Shown here: piece after piece, positions 22,748 through 31,540 of the stretch
Layout: each line of letters opens with the position of its first letter
Numbering within the stretch: position 1 is the first letter of the stretch
NCBI RefSeq assembly: GCF_900113115.1
Contig: NZ_FOOF01000021.1
Location: forward strand, 1 to 64,000
Direction: 5' to 3'
DNA length: 64,000 nt
Origin: Duganella sp. CF458
Lineage (GTDB): Bacteria; Pseudomonadota; Gammaproteobacteria; Burkholderiales; Burkholderiaceae_D
Notes under the pieces: generated by a model
The model's input: only the letters and a program-made list of their open reading frames with translations
The model's database searches: none
What the model was told of the DNA's origin: nothing
Made by a program: the position numbers and the translations under genes

Positions 22748-23524
22748 ATGAAACAGAATCCCCTGACAGAAATCTATCGCGATGAATGCCTGCTGGCGGT
22801 GCACAAGCCGGCCGGCCTGCTGGTGCACCGCAGCCCGATCGATCCGCATGAAACCGAATTCGCCTTGCAGTATGCGCGCGAGATGAATGGCGGCGAGTAT
22901 GTGTATGCCGTGCATAGGCTGGATCGGCCGACCTCCGGCCTGTTGGTCTTTGCGCGCGACCAGCAGACGGCAAGTGTGCTCGGCAAGGCCTTCATGGCCG
23001 GCGAAGTGAATAAGCGCTACCTGGCCATGGTGCGGGGATGGGCGCCGGAGGAAGGGTTTATCGACCATCCGCTGCGCGAAGAGCCTGAAGACCGCCGTTG
23101 CAAGGATGAAGAAGCGCCGATACGTGAGGCGGTGACGCGCTACCGCCGGCTGGCGGTGACCGAGATCCCGGTCGCCATCGAAGGCTATAGCAGCAGCCGT
23201 TATAGCCTGGTGGAGCTATTTCCGGAAACCGGCCGCCGCCACCAGTTGCGGCGCCATATGAAGCACATCAGCCATCCGATCATCGGCGATGCGAATCACG
23301 GGCGCGGGCGCCATAACCGGTATTTCGCGGAACGCTTCGGCTCTGGGCGGCTCATGCTGGCCGCTGTAGGCATGTCGTTCAGGCATCCGGTGACAGGCGC
23401 GCTGCTTGAGCTCAGCGCCGCTCCGGAAGCCAGTTTCCGGCAGGTGCTGTCAATTTTCCCCCGCGATAGCGGCATTCGCGATGCCGTAGGGGACGTGCCC
23501 GGTTGGGACGAACTCGCGCGCTGA
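22748..23524 (+). CDS. truC: tRNA pseudouridine(65) synthase TruC
   Basis: A 258-residue RluA-family pseudouridine synthase without an S4 domain. It opens EIYRDECLLAVHKPAGLLVHRSPID. The catalytic Asp is in VYAVHRLDRPTSGLLVFA (HRLDRPTSG, near residue 60). NKRYLAMVRGW and ELFPETGRRHQLRRHMKHISHPIIGDANHGRGRHNR are the characteristic TruC motifs. It modifies U65 in tRNA. Its 3' end overlaps the convergent 5'-nucleotidase gene by 75 bases, which is unusually long. Confidence 0.92.
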   Translation: MKQNPLTEIYRDECLLAVHKPAGLLVHRSPIDPHETEFALQYAREMNGGEYVYAVHRLDRPTSGLLVFARDQQTASVLGKAFMAGEVNKRYLAMVRGWAPEEGFIDHPLREEPEDRRCKDEEAPIREAVTRYRRLAVTEIPVAIEGYSSSRYSLVELFPETGRRHQLRRHMKHISHPIIGDANHGRGRHNRYFAERFGSGRLMLAAVGMSFRHPVTGALLELSAAPEASFRQVLSIFPRDSGIRDAVGDVPGWDELAR

Positions 23525-24346
23525 ATCGCAATGCATGGTCTGGTCGTCGAAAAAGATATCGGCGCCAAAGGCTTTGAGGAAAGCGCCTTTCGGCATCCCG
23601 CCGAGGAATAGCGCTTCGTCGATGCGGATGTCCCAGGCGCGCAGGGTGCGGATCACGCGTTCGTGCGCCGGTGCCGAACGGGCGGTGACTAAGGCGGTGC
23701 GGATCGGTGCATCATCGGTGTCGTGCGCTGCCTGGATCGCGTGCAGCGCGCCAAGGAAATTCTTGAACGGGCCTCCCGGCATTGGGTCGCGTGCGGCTTG
23801 CCTTTCATTACGGGCAAAGGCGTCCAGGCCAAGCTGCTTGTAAATGCGTTCGGAATCGTCGGAAAACAGCACTGCATCGCCGTCGAAGGCAATGCGCAAC
23901 TGGCCACTGTCGTCTTCACGGTGGGAAGGCAGGATGGTTGCCGCCGCATAGCCTTGGGCCAGGGATCCGCGTACGTCGTCCGGATTGGTGGACAGGAATA
24001 GCTGCGCACCGAAGGCTTCGACATAGCGGTGGGTGCTGGCGCCGGAGCTGAAGGCGGCGCGCTTGATGTCGAGCTGGTAGTGCTCGATGGAGTTGAAAAT
24101 GCGGATGCCGGTGTCGGCGCTGTTGCGCGACAGGAGCACCACCTCCACCAGCGGCGAGGCGGGCGCGCCCTTGTTCAGCGCCAGAAGCTTGCGCACCAGG
24201 TTGAAGGCGGGGCCGGGCTCCAACAGCACATGTTCGTTTTCGCGCTGGTGGGCACAATACGCTGCCACACCCTGCGATTCGAAGACGGCGTGGCTCTCGT
24301 CCAGCTGGAACAGGGCCCGCGATGAAATTGCGACGACTAGCTTCAT
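23450..24346 (-). CDS. Cytosolic 5'-nucleotidase (NT5C1-like)
   Basis: A 298-residue protein of the PF06189 5'-nucleotidase family. MKLVVAISSRALFQLDESHAVFESQG gives the first strand. VEVVLLSRNSADTGIRIFNSIEHYQLDIKRAAFSSGAS and the HAD-like Asp motif RIAFDGDAVLFSDDSERIY (near residue 150) are diagnostic. The motifs RTALVTARSAPAHERVIRTLRAWDIRIDEALFLGGMPKGAFLKAFGADIFFDDQ follow. It would dephosphorylate nucleoside monophosphates in the cytoplasm. Strong SD AAGGAGG. It shares its 5' intergenic region, with two palindromes, with the divergent winged-helix gene. Confidence 0.9.
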   Translation of the reverse strand: MKLVVAISSRALFQLDESHAVFESQGVAAYCAHQRENEHVLLEPGPAFNLVRKLLALNKGAPASPLVEVVLLSRNSADTGIRIFNSIEHYQLDIKRAAFSSGASTHRYVEAFGAQLFLSTNPDDVRGSLAQGYAAATILPSHREDDSGQLRIAFDGDAVLFSDDSERIYKQLGLDAFARNERQAARDPMPGGPFKNFLGALHAIQAAHDTDDAPIRTALVTARSAPAHERVIRTLRAWDIRIDEALFLGGMPKGAFLKAFGADIFFDDQTMHCDSAREFVPTGHVPYGIANAAIAGEN

Positions 24347-24377
24347 GTTTCCTCCTTGTGTCTATTGTCTCAGACGC

Positions 24378-24420
24378 TGCGACAGATTGTGTCGCACGGC
24401 CTGCGACATATGCTGTCGCA
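24378..24420. promoter_or_regulatory. Two perfect tandem palindromes TGCGACA-N5-TGTCGCA
   Basis: TGCGACA-GATTG-TGTCGCA (24378-24396) and TGCGACA-TATGC-TGTCGCA (24402-24420) are each perfect 7+7 inverted repeats with 5-bp spacers, their centres 24 bases apart. A weak promoter TTGTGT (24387-24392), 16 bases, TATGCT (24409-24414) toward the winged-helix gene has its -35 in the first palindrome and its -10 in the second. This is a strong candidate repressor operator in the divergent region with the nucleotidase gene. The cognate protein is not shown by sequence. The adjacent winged-helix and WYL proteins are candidates. Confidence 0.75.
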
Positions 24421-24467
24421 ACGGTGGCCAATACTGCTGCATCTTCAGCATGTACAGGAGGCACGGT

Positions 24468-24695
24468 TTGGGCGAAGGAAAATTCACATTGAACGAAATC
24501 GCTGGAGCCATCGATTTCGTGCGCGGGCTGAATGCGGCGCGCGGCGGCTTGCTGGCTTGCCCGGTGTCGCGCTTGCAGGTTCAATACCGGCTAGGCTACC
24601 GGCGCGCCTGTGAACTGGCCGGGCGGCTGGAGGAGCTGGACGTGTGGGAGATTGTCGTCACGCCAAGCGGATTGCGGGGCGCACGCATTAAATAA
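24468..24695 (+). CDS. Small winged-helix protein (FtsK-gamma-like)
   Basis: A 75-residue protein starting at TTG 24468 behind AGGAGG with six bases spacing. The upstream ATG at 24450 would place the SD inside the gene and is rejected. The sequence GKFTLNEIAGAIDFVRG, then CPVSRLQVQYRLGYRRACELAGRLEELDVWEIVVTPSGLRGARI, resembles the FtsK gamma winged helix (S.LQ...R(I/L)GYxRAxxLxxxLExxGV). It follows the two tandem palindromes and precedes the WYL regulator by 39 bases, so it is probably a small DNA-binding repressor of this locus. Confidence 0.6.
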   Translation: MGEGKFTLNEIAGAIDFVRGLNAARGGLLACPVSRLQVQYRLGYRRACELAGRLEELDVWEIVVTPSGLRGARIK

Positions 24696-24734
24696 TTGCT
24701 ACAATGAAATTTTTGATAACTTGGCATTAATCGG

Positions 24735-25745
24735 ATGGCTTCCAAAGATTCGATGTTCCGACAGTGGAATATGCTGCGGCTGGTGCCGCGCGCGCCACTC
24801 AGCATTACGGCTGCGGAGATTACCGAGCGCCTGGCCCAGGCCGAATACCCGATCGACAAGCGCACGGTCGAACGCGACCTGAAGGCGCTGGAATCGGTGT
24901 TTCCCTTGATGGTCGATGAATCGGTCAAGCCATTCAAGTGGAGCTGGCGGCGCGATGGCGCGGTATTCAGCCTGCCCGGCATGTCGGTGCCGGAAGCGTT
25001 GACGCTGACGATGGCGGAGCAACAGCTGAAACGGCAGCTGCCGCCTTCGACCCTGGACGCGTTGCAGCCGCACTTTTCCGCTGCGGCCCAGACGCTGGCC
25101 GCCGTCGACGACCGTACGCAGACCAAGGCGTGGCTCGGCAAGGTGCGCAGCATTCCGTCCGCGCAACCCTTGCTGCCGGCCGAGGTGGACGAACCATGCC
25201 AGCGCACGGTTTATGATGCGCTGATGAAGGACCGCCAGCTCAAGCTGCATTACCAGAAGCGCGATGGTGCGCTGACCGTCTATGAATCGGTCCACCCGCT
25301 GGCCATCGTGCAGAAGGCGGGCACGGTCTACCTGGTCTGCCTGTTTTCCGACTATGAGGATGCGCGCACCATTGCGCTGCATCGTGTGAAGCAGGCGGAA
25401 ATGCTTTATCTGGAAGCGCGCCGCAAAGAGGGCTTCGACATCGATGCCTTTATCGCAGAGGGGCAGTTCGGCATTGCGGACGGTGGCGAGATCCGGCTGC
25501 AGGCAGTGTTCGCCCGCGCGGCCGCCGAACACCTGGCTGAAACGCCGTTGAGCAAGGACCAGGTCCTGTACAGCGAGTCGGCAGATCACCTGCGGCTGAT
25601 CGCCACGGTACCGCGCACCCGCGCCTTGACCTGGTGGCTGCTGGGCTTCGGCGATGGCGTGGTGGTCCACGAACCGGCCGAGCTGCGGGAAGAAATCAGG
25701 CAGACGGCCCAACGCATGGCAGCCGCATACCAGGATAAGTCATGA
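24735..25745 (+). CDS. WYL-domain transcriptional regulator
   Basis: A 336-residue regulator. The N-terminal HTH is at 15-75 (SITAAEITERLAQAEYPIDKRTVERDLKALESVFPLMVDES), followed by a linker. The WYL domain is at about 150-240 (VYDALMKDRQLKLHYQKRDG..TVYESVHPLAIVQKAGTVYLVCLFSDYEDARTIALHRVKQAEML). The C-terminal WCX extension contains LRLIATVPRTRALTWWLLGFGDGVVVHEPAELREEI. WYL domains sense ligands or nucleic acid in DNA-damage and defence circuits, but no defence genes adjoin. It is likely cotranscribed with the winged-helix gene. Confidence 0.88.
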   Translation: MASKDSMFRQWNMLRLVPRAPLSITAAEITERLAQAEYPIDKRTVERDLKALESVFPLMVDESVKPFKWSWRRDGAVFSLPGMSVPEALTLTMAEQQLKRQLPPSTLDALQPHFSAAAQTLAAVDDRTQTKAWLGKVRSIPSAQPLLPAEVDEPCQRTVYDALMKDRQLKLHYQKRDGALTVYESVHPLAIVQKAGTVYLVCLFSDYEDARTIALHRVKQAEMLYLEARRKEGFDIDAFIAEGQFGIADGGEIRLQAVFARAAAEHLAETPLSKDQVLYSESADHLRLIATVPRTRALTWWLLGFGDGVVVHEPAELREEIRQTAQRMAAAYQDKS

Positions 25746-26060
25746 GCGGCGGTGGGGGCGCTTGCCTCGCAGCCGCCGCCACAGGCCGATCAGCCATTCG
25801 ATGAAGGCGGCCATCGGCTTGCGCAGGAAAGGAACGTCGTAGGAAAGTAACAACAGGCCAAAGGGTATATCCTCCACACCCACGACCGGCAGATATGGGG
25901 CCACGATCCCCACTGCGATCAGCGTCAGCGCCAGGGGAATCCTGACCCAGCGCGCGCGGTCGGAGCGCGCCCACTCTATGAAGCGCTTGGCCTTGCCCGG
26001 CACTTCATGTTCAAGATCGTCGACCGCATGGTCGAGCTGACGTTTTCCATCCTTAGCCAT
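25740..26060 (-). CDS. Small two-helix membrane protein
   Basis: A 106-residue protein. The charged N-terminus MAKDGKRQLDHAVDDLEHEVPGKAKRFIEWARSDRA precedes hydrophobic segments IPLALTLIAVGIVAPYLPVVGVEDIPFGLLLLSY and a basic amphipathic tail (FIEWLIGLWRRLRGKRPHRR). The layout resembles PGPGW-type small transmembrane proteins (short helix, P-rich turn, helix). The motif is not exact and no function is assigned. It is convergent with the WYL gene, overlapping by six bases. Confidence 0.6.
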   Translation of the reverse strand: MAKDGKRQLDHAVDDLEHEVPGKAKRFIEWARSDRARWVRIPLALTLIAVGIVAPYLPVVGVEDIPFGLLLLSYDVPFLRKPMAAFIEWLIGLWRRLRGKRPHRRS

Positions 26061-26205
26061 GGGCCCATATTACTGCGGCTCGGCATTGCGGCGCGCCCGG
26101 CTCAAGGTATATCGTTTTGATCTAGAAATTGCGAAAGAATATATAGGTTCCGCATTTCGTTTTCCCTAGAATAGTTTTGGCTTCATTAATGATTGCTACG
26201 AAACC

Positions 26206-27528
26206 ATGACATCTATTGCGAGGAAATGGAAGGCAGTGGCCGCGGCGATGTTCGCCGCGTTGTGCTTTCCGGCCGCGCAGGCAATCGAAGTCAGACAATC
26301 CATCATTGGCCCGGGTTGGGCCAATAATTCGGTCAATGTAACCGTCTTCCGCAAGAATTCCCTCGCCACGCATGAAGGCGTGCAATACGCCGCCTATTAC
26401 GACGCCGAGCGTTATGTGGTGCTCGCCAAGCGCCGTGTGGGCAGCGGCGAGTGGACTGTCCAGCGTAGCCGGTACCAGGGCAGGGCGGAGGACGCGCATA
26501 ACGGCATCAGCATCATGGTTGATGGAGCGGGCTACCTGCACGTGGCGTGGGACCACCACGACAGCTTGTTGCGCTATGCCCGCGGCACGGCGCCGGGCGG
26601 GCTGGCGCTAGGCGTGCAGCAGGCGATGGTGGGACGCGATGAAAAAGCGGTGAGCTATCCCGAATTCTATCGCCTGCCCGATGGCGACCTGCTGTTCCTG
26701 TATCGCGATGGCGCATCGGGGCGCGGCAACCTGGTGATGAACCGCTATCGCCACGCCAGCGCAAAGTGGGAACGCCTGCAGGACAAACTGATCGACGGCG
26801 AGGGACAGCGCAATGCTTATTGGCAGGCCCATGCCGATAGCCGTGGCGTGTTGCACCTGTCCTGGGTGTGGCGCGAGTCGCCGGACGTGGCGAGCAATCA
26901 TGACCTGGCCTATGCCCGTTCGAGCGACAGCGGCAAGACCTGGGAACATGCAGATGGCACGCCCTACCAACTGCCCATTACCGCGGCCAGCGCGGAGTAT
27001 GCATTCCGCATTCCGCAGCGCAGTGAGTTGATCAACCAGACTTCGATGGCCGCCGATAGCGAGGGCCATCCTTATATCGCAACGTACTGGCGTGACCAGG
27101 ACGGCACGGTCCCTCAGTATCGCGTGGTCTTCCATACCGGGCAGCGTTGGGAAGCGCGCCCCTTGCCGCTGCACAGGACGGCATTCAGCCTGTCGGGTGG
27201 CGGTACCAAACACATTCCTTTGGCGCGGCCGCAACTACTGCTGACCGATAAGGGCGGCCTGCTGGTGTTTCGCGACGCGGAGCGCGGCAGCAAGGTGTCG
27301 GTCGCCGTCATCAAGGATTTCCAATCTTTCCAGTGGTCGGTGCATGACCTGTCTGAAGCCTCGGTCGGCGATTGGGAGCCGACCTTTGACAGCGAATTGT
27401 GGAAATCGCGCGGCATCCTGAGCTTGTTCGTCCAGAAGGTGGCGCAGGTGGATGCGGAGGGTATTGCGCAGCGGCCGGCCGAGCCGGTGCGTGTGCTGGA
27501 CTGGGAGGTGTCAAGGCAGTTTCGTTAA
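26206..27528 (+). CDS. Secreted BNR_4 beta-propeller protein (glycan lyase/hydrolase type)
   Basis: A 440-residue protein with a signal peptide (WKAVAAAMFAALCFPAAQA). The motifs DAHNGISIMVDGAGYLHVAWDHHDSLLRYARG, YPEFYRLPDGDLLFLYRDGASGRGNL, RNAYWQAHADSRGVLHLSWVWRE and NHDLAYARSSDSGKTWEHADG define the BNR_4 seven-bladed propeller family. Ulvan lyases (PL24/25) and, to my knowledge, arabinogalactan rhamnose-glucuronate enzymes (GH145, PL27) share this fold. Histidines in HN and DHH are placed as in those active sites. With GH105 and GH154 in the same operon, a role at uronic-acid caps is inferred. It is the first gene of operon 1. Confidence 0.8.
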   Translation: MTSIARKWKAVAAAMFAALCFPAAQAIEVRQSIIGPGWANNSVNVTVFRKNSLATHEGVQYAAYYDAERYVVLAKRRVGSGEWTVQRSRYQGRAEDAHNGISIMVDGAGYLHVAWDHHDSLLRYARGTAPGGLALGVQQAMVGRDEKAVSYPEFYRLPDGDLLFLYRDGASGRGNLVMNRYRHASAKWERLQDKLIDGEGQRNAYWQAHADSRGVLHLSWVWRESPDVASNHDLAYARSSDSGKTWEHADGTPYQLPITAASAEYAFRIPQRSELINQTSMAADSEGHPYIATYWRDQDGTVPQYRVVFHTGQRWEARPLPLHRTAFSLSGGGTKHIPLARPQLLLTDKGGLLVFRDAERGSKVSVAVIKDFQSFQWSVHDLSEASVGDWEPTFDSELWKSRGILSLFVQKVAQVDAEGIAQRPAEPVRVLDWEVSRQFR

Positions 27529-27557
27529 ATAAGAAGTTAAAACGGGAGACATATAAC

Positions 27558-30392
27558 ATGAGGAAGAAAGAACTGGCATCGCTGCTGCCGTTGGCATTGG
27601 CTGCCGCATATGGCCCAGGGGCCATGGCGCAGGAGGCTGCGGAGGCTGCGAACCTGGATCCGGCAAATACCGTGGTGGTGACGGGTTTCCGTTCCAGCCT
27701 GCAGAAAGCCCTGAACCTGAAGGCCCAGGCGATCGGCGTGCGCGATTCGATCGTGGCGGAAGACATCGGTAAGTTCCCCGAGTCGAACGTGGCGGAATCG
27801 CTGCAGCGTGTGCCTGGCATCATCCTGAACCGCGACGAAAGCTCGGCTGAGGGCCAGCGTATTTCGATCCGCGGCTTGCCGACCGAGTATTCCGTCACCA
27901 CGCTGAATGGCGCGCCGGTGAATACCACCAGTACCGGTTCCATCGGCAACGCGGCGCGCGGCTTCAACTACGACGTGTTTGCGTCCGAACTGTTTGGCCG
28001 CGTGGATTTCTTCAAGTCCCCGCTGGCCGAGCTGCCGGAAGGGGGCATGGGTGGCGTAGTGGACCTGCAGTCTCCGCGTCCGTTCGACAATCCGAAAGGC
28101 GCGGTGCGCTATTCGGTGACTGCTGCCTACAACACCATGTCCGAAAAGAGCGACCCCGCCGCCTTTGGGCTGTTCTCAAAGACCTGGGGCAACTGGGGCT
28201 TCCTGATCGGCGGTGCGCATTCGAAAGCGATGAACAACCGTTCCGGCTTCGAGGCGACCGGCGGGTATAACAGTTCGGCACGCGGCAGTAAGACGCCGGT
28301 CCAGGGCAACTTCGCGATGCAGCTCGATTACGATGATCCGCGCGCCAACCTGTCCGGCTACACGCGCGACCAGGTGGATAATGCGTTCTTGCCGCGCATT
28401 TACCGCTTCTACGGTTCTTCCAATGACCGCAGCCGCGACGGCATGGTCTCTTCCTTGCAGTACAAGGACAGCACGCTGAACATCAGCCTGGATACCATGT
28501 ACTCCAAGCTGAAAAACTCGCGCGACGAGCTGTATTACGGCATCCTGATCCGCAACAGCAAAACCACCAATCCGGGCGCGCCGCCGGGCACCGCCGGCCA
28601 CAATGGGCTGGTGCCGATCAACGTCCACATCGATCCTGGATCGAACCTGTTGACCGGCACCTTCGGCAATACTTCGTACAGCAGCGGCGTCACCTATAGC
28701 GAGGACGAGACGAAGTTCAGTTACGCCTCCCTGAACGCGAACTGGAAGGCTTCCGACAGGCTGGCGCTGACCGCCCAGTTGAGCACCAACAGCAGCAAGG
28801 CGCAAAGCTACCAGGACACCTTGTCCGGCCAGATCTTCGGCATCACCTCGACCATCGATTACGGCAGCGACCACGTTTATCCATCGTTGTCTTCGACCAG
28901 CGACTACCTGAATCCGGCAAATTATTCCGGTTTCGGCATCGGCACCGGCCTGACGCGCGAAACCGACCGTGGCCGGCAGGGCCGTGTCATCGCGGATTGG
29001 GACTACAACTTGTGGGGCGATTGGACCGGCCACCTGAAAACAGGCCTGGTCTATGTGGAAACCGAAAAGGGTGTCCACAAGCGCAATGCCACTTCCGACA
29101 TGACGACCAAGCTGAATGGCATGGGCAACGCCGGCCTGCGCCAGGGCATGGTATTCGACCTGCCGATCGGTAAGCTGGACATGGGCGACGGCTGGCCGCA
29201 CCAATTCGGCACCTTCACGCGCGATTACACTTACTCGACCTTCGATCCGCTGGCTTACAACACCGGGTCGACCTTTACGCCAGCGCAAAGCTTCACCGCC
29301 ACCGAGAAGGTGACGTCGGGCTTTGTGCAATCCGACTTCAAGGGTGAAGTGCTGGGTCATGGGCTGCGCTTGAACGCCGGCGTGCGCTATTCGCGTACCG
29401 AGCTGGATATCGACAATTTCAAGAAGACCGGCGCAGGCGGTGCTTACGAGCCTAACCAGGAGAGCGGCTCTTACAGTAATGTGCTGCCGGCCGTCAGCGC
29501 TGCGTTTGACGTGACGGAAGACCTGATGTGGCGCGCTTCCTTCGGCAAGACCATCTCGCGTGCTTCGCTGTCGATTATCGCCGCGCAGACCGTGGTGCCG
29601 AACCCGTTCGACAACTCGGCCACGGCGGGCAACCCGAACCTGCGTCCGCAGCAGTCGAAGAATATGGACACCAGCCTGGAATGGTACTTCCGCAAAGGCA
29701 GCCTGTTGTCGGCTGCCTACTTCCGCAAGGTGCTGACCGATGCGACCGTGTCGAGCACGACCCAGACCACGTTCGGCACATTGGGCTTGCCGGATACCGC
29801 GATGGGCGCGATCTTCTATGGCCCGGATGGCCGCGTGGATCCGAACCTGCCGATGACACTGCGGACCTACAGCAACGCCGGCCGCCAGGTACTGAAGGGC
29901 TACGAGCTGTCGTACCAGCAGGACTTTGATTTCCTGCCCGCGCCATACAAGGGCTTCGGCATGCTGGCCAGCTTTACGCATATCGACCCGTTCAACAGCC
30001 AGAAGTGGATTACCAATGCGGGCAAGGAGATCGAGGTCAACTCGGTGCCGAAGTACGCCTACAGCACCACCGCCTATTACGAGAACGGGCCGCTGGCGAT
30101 TCGTTTCTCCTACAACTACAAGGGACGCAGCCTGCACGGCGACAATCCGAAGAATAACGGCGATGACCTGATCCGCTGGCGCGCGGCACGCGGCTACCTG
30201 GACGGCAATATCAGCTACAAGATCAACGACAACCTGGAACTGCGACTGGACGCTCTGAACCTGTCGAACACGCTGTCGTATGACTATTTCGAGGATGCCA
30301 CCGGCCAGTACGGCAGCGGCAAGAAGACGCGCATGGACTACGCGAAGTACGATGGCCGGACCATCAAGATCGGCCTGCGCGGCAAGCTGTAA
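27558..30392 (+). CDS. TonB-dependent receptor, glycan-uptake type (operon 1)
   Basis: A 944-residue outer-membrane receptor. ATG 27558 with GGGAGA upstream is chosen over the longer frame. Signal peptide KKELASLLPLALAAAYGPGAMAQ. A TonB box/plug follows: NTVVVTGFRSSLQKALNLKAQAIGVRDSIVAEDIGKFPESNVAESLQRVPGIILNRDESSAEGQRISIRGLP, the wording of the Xanthomonas-Caulobacter carbohydrate receptors. The beta-barrel ends in a terminal aromatic/leucine strand (TIKIGLRGKL). The neighbouring GH105, GH154 and BNR_4 genes indicate oligosaccharide uptake. No Bacteroidetes-type SusD partner is present, as expected in proteobacteria. Confidence 0.93.
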   Translation: MRKKELASLLPLALAAAYGPGAMAQEAAEAANLDPANTVVVTGFRSSLQKALNLKAQAIGVRDSIVAEDIGKFPESNVAESLQRVPGIILNRDESSAEGQRISIRGLPTEYSVTTLNGAPVNTTSTGSIGNAARGFNYDVFASELFGRVDFFKSPLAELPEGGMGGVVDLQSPRPFDNPKGAVRYSVTAAYNTMSEKSDPAAFGLFSKTWGNWGFLIGGAHSKAMNNRSGFEATGGYNSSARGSKTPVQGNFAMQLDYDDPRANLSGYTRDQVDNAFLPRIYRFYGSSNDRSRDGMVSSLQYKDSTLNISLDTMYSKLKNSRDELYYGILIRNSKTTNPGAPPGTAGHNGLVPINVHIDPGSNLLTGTFGNTSYSSGVTYSEDETKFSYASLNANWKASDRLALTAQLSTNSSKAQSYQDTLSGQIFGITSTIDYGSDHVYPSLSSTSDYLNPANYSGFGIGTGLTRETDRGRQGRVIADWDYNLWGDWTGHLKTGLVYVETEKGVHKRNATSDMTTKLNGMGNAGLRQGMVFDLPIGKLDMGDGWPHQFGTFTRDYTYSTFDPLAYNTGSTFTPAQSFTATEKVTSGFVQSDFKGEVLGHGLRLNAGVRYSRTELDIDNFKKTGAGGAYEPNQESGSYSNVLPAVSAAFDVTEDLMWRASFGKTISRASLSIIAAQTVVPNPFDNSATAGNPNLRPQQSKNMDTSLEWYFRKGSLLSAAYFRKVLTDATVSSTTQTTFGTLGLPDTAMGAIFYGPDGRVDPNLPMTLRTYSNAGRQVLKGYELSYQQDFDFLPAPYKGFGMLASFTHIDPFNSQKWITNAGKEIEVNSVPKYAYSTTAYYENGPLAIRFSYNYKGRSLHGDNPKNNGDDLIRWRAARGYLDGNISYKINDNLELRLDALNLSNTLSYDYFEDATGQYGSGKKTRMDYAKYDGRTIKIGLRGKL

Positions 30393-30405
30393 CGGAGTCC
30401 AGGAC

Positions 30406-31527
30406 ATGAAGCTTATATTGATTCTCCTTTTGGCTGCGCTGGGAGGCTGCGCTTCCACGCCTCCTGCGCCGCAGCGGCAGGAGGTCGTCGCCGTCATCGA
30501 CAAGGTCAACACCTACTGGCAAGCCACTACGCCGGCCAGGGAATGGGCGTTCTGGAACGTGGCGGCCTACCATACCGGCAATATGGAGGCGTACCGCATT
30601 ACGGGCAGCCAGGCCTACCTGCAGTATTCGCTCGACTGGGCGAAGCATAACCAGTGGCAGGGCGCGAAATCGACCGACAAGAGCCAGTGGAAGCTGGCTT
30701 ATGGCGAAACCGACGATCATGTGTTGTTCGGCGACTGGCAGATCTGCTTCCAGACGTACGCGGATCTTTATCAACTCGACAAGGATCCGGCCCGCATTGC
30801 CCGCGCCCGCGAGGTGATGGAGTACCAGATGTCCACCGCGCGCAACGATTACTGGTGGTGGGCGGACGGGCTGTACATGGTGATGCCGGCGATGGCCAAG
30901 TTGTACAACATTACCGGCAATCCGCAGTACTTGGAAAAGCTGCATGAGTATTTCCAGTACTCGAACAGCATCATGTACGACCGGGAGGAAAAGCTGTACT
31001 ACCGCGACGCGCGCTACGTGTACCCGGGGCACAAGAGCGTCAATGGCCGCAAGGACTTCTGGGCGCGCGGGGATGGTTGGGTGTTTGCCGGGCTGGCGAA
31101 GGTGCTGCACGAATTGCCGAAGGATGCGCCGCATCGCGAGGAATACCTGCGCAAATTCCAGGGCATGGCGGCGGCGCTGAAAAAAGCCCAGCAGGATGAG
31201 GGCTACTGGACGCGCAGCCTGCTCGATCCGCAGCACGCGCCGGGGCCGGAGACCAGCGGGACTGCGTTCTTCACCTACGGCTACCTGTGGGGCATCAATC
31301 ACGGCTTGCTGGACCGGGCCGAGTATGCGCCGGTCGCGTTGAAGGGCTGGAGCTACCTGACCCGCACAGCCCTGCAGCCGGACGGCAAGATCGGCTATGT
31401 GCAGCCGATTGGCGATCGTGCCATTCCAGGTCAGGTGGTGGACAGGAATTCGACCTCGCATTTCGGCGTGGGGGCGTACCTGTTGGCTGCGGCCGAGATG
31501 GTGCGCTACATTGATAACAGCAAATAG
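30406..31527 (+). CDS. GH105 unsaturated glucuronyl/galacturonyl hydrolase lipoprotein
   Basis: A 373-residue lipoprotein: lipobox ALGGC at residues 10-14 (MKLILILLLAALGGCAS). The (alpha/alpha)6-barrel GH105 features are WAFWNVAAYHTGNMEAYRITG, DDHVLFGDWQICFQTYADLY, catalytic Asp in YWWWADGLYMVMPAMAKLY (near 154) and WARGDGWVFAGLAKVL (near 223), and HFGVGAYLLAAAEM at the end. Such enzymes hydrate the double bond left by lyases and release the 4,5-unsaturated uronic acid. ATG 30406 follows GGAGTCCAGG. It lies 13 bases after the TonB receptor gene. Confidence 0.93.
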   Translation: MKLILILLLAALGGCASTPPAPQRQEVVAVIDKVNTYWQATTPAREWAFWNVAAYHTGNMEAYRITGSQAYLQYSLDWAKHNQWQGAKSTDKSQWKLAYGETDDHVLFGDWQICFQTYADLYQLDKDPARIARAREVMEYQMSTARNDYWWWADGLYMVMPAMAKLYNITGNPQYLEKLHEYFQYSNSIMYDREEKLYYRDARYVYPGHKSVNGRKDFWARGDGWVFAGLAKVLHELPKDAPHREEYLRKFQGMAAALKKAQQDEGYWTRSLLDPQHAPGPETSGTAFFTYGYLWGINHGLLDRAEYAPVALKGWSYLTRTALQPDGKIGYVQPIGDRAIPGQVVDRNSTSHFGVGAYLLAAAEMVRYIDNSK

Positions 31528-31540
31528 AGGGGGCGGGACG

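Noticed and set aside
24087..24467. N-terminal extension of the winged-helix frame
   Set aside because: It overlaps the nucleotidase gene and translates the two palindromes and the SD; the TTG at 24468 is positioned correctly behind AGGAGG.
28176..30512. 778-codon minus-strand open frame
   Set aside because: Antisense of the operon 1 TonB receptor, no domain or start signal visible.
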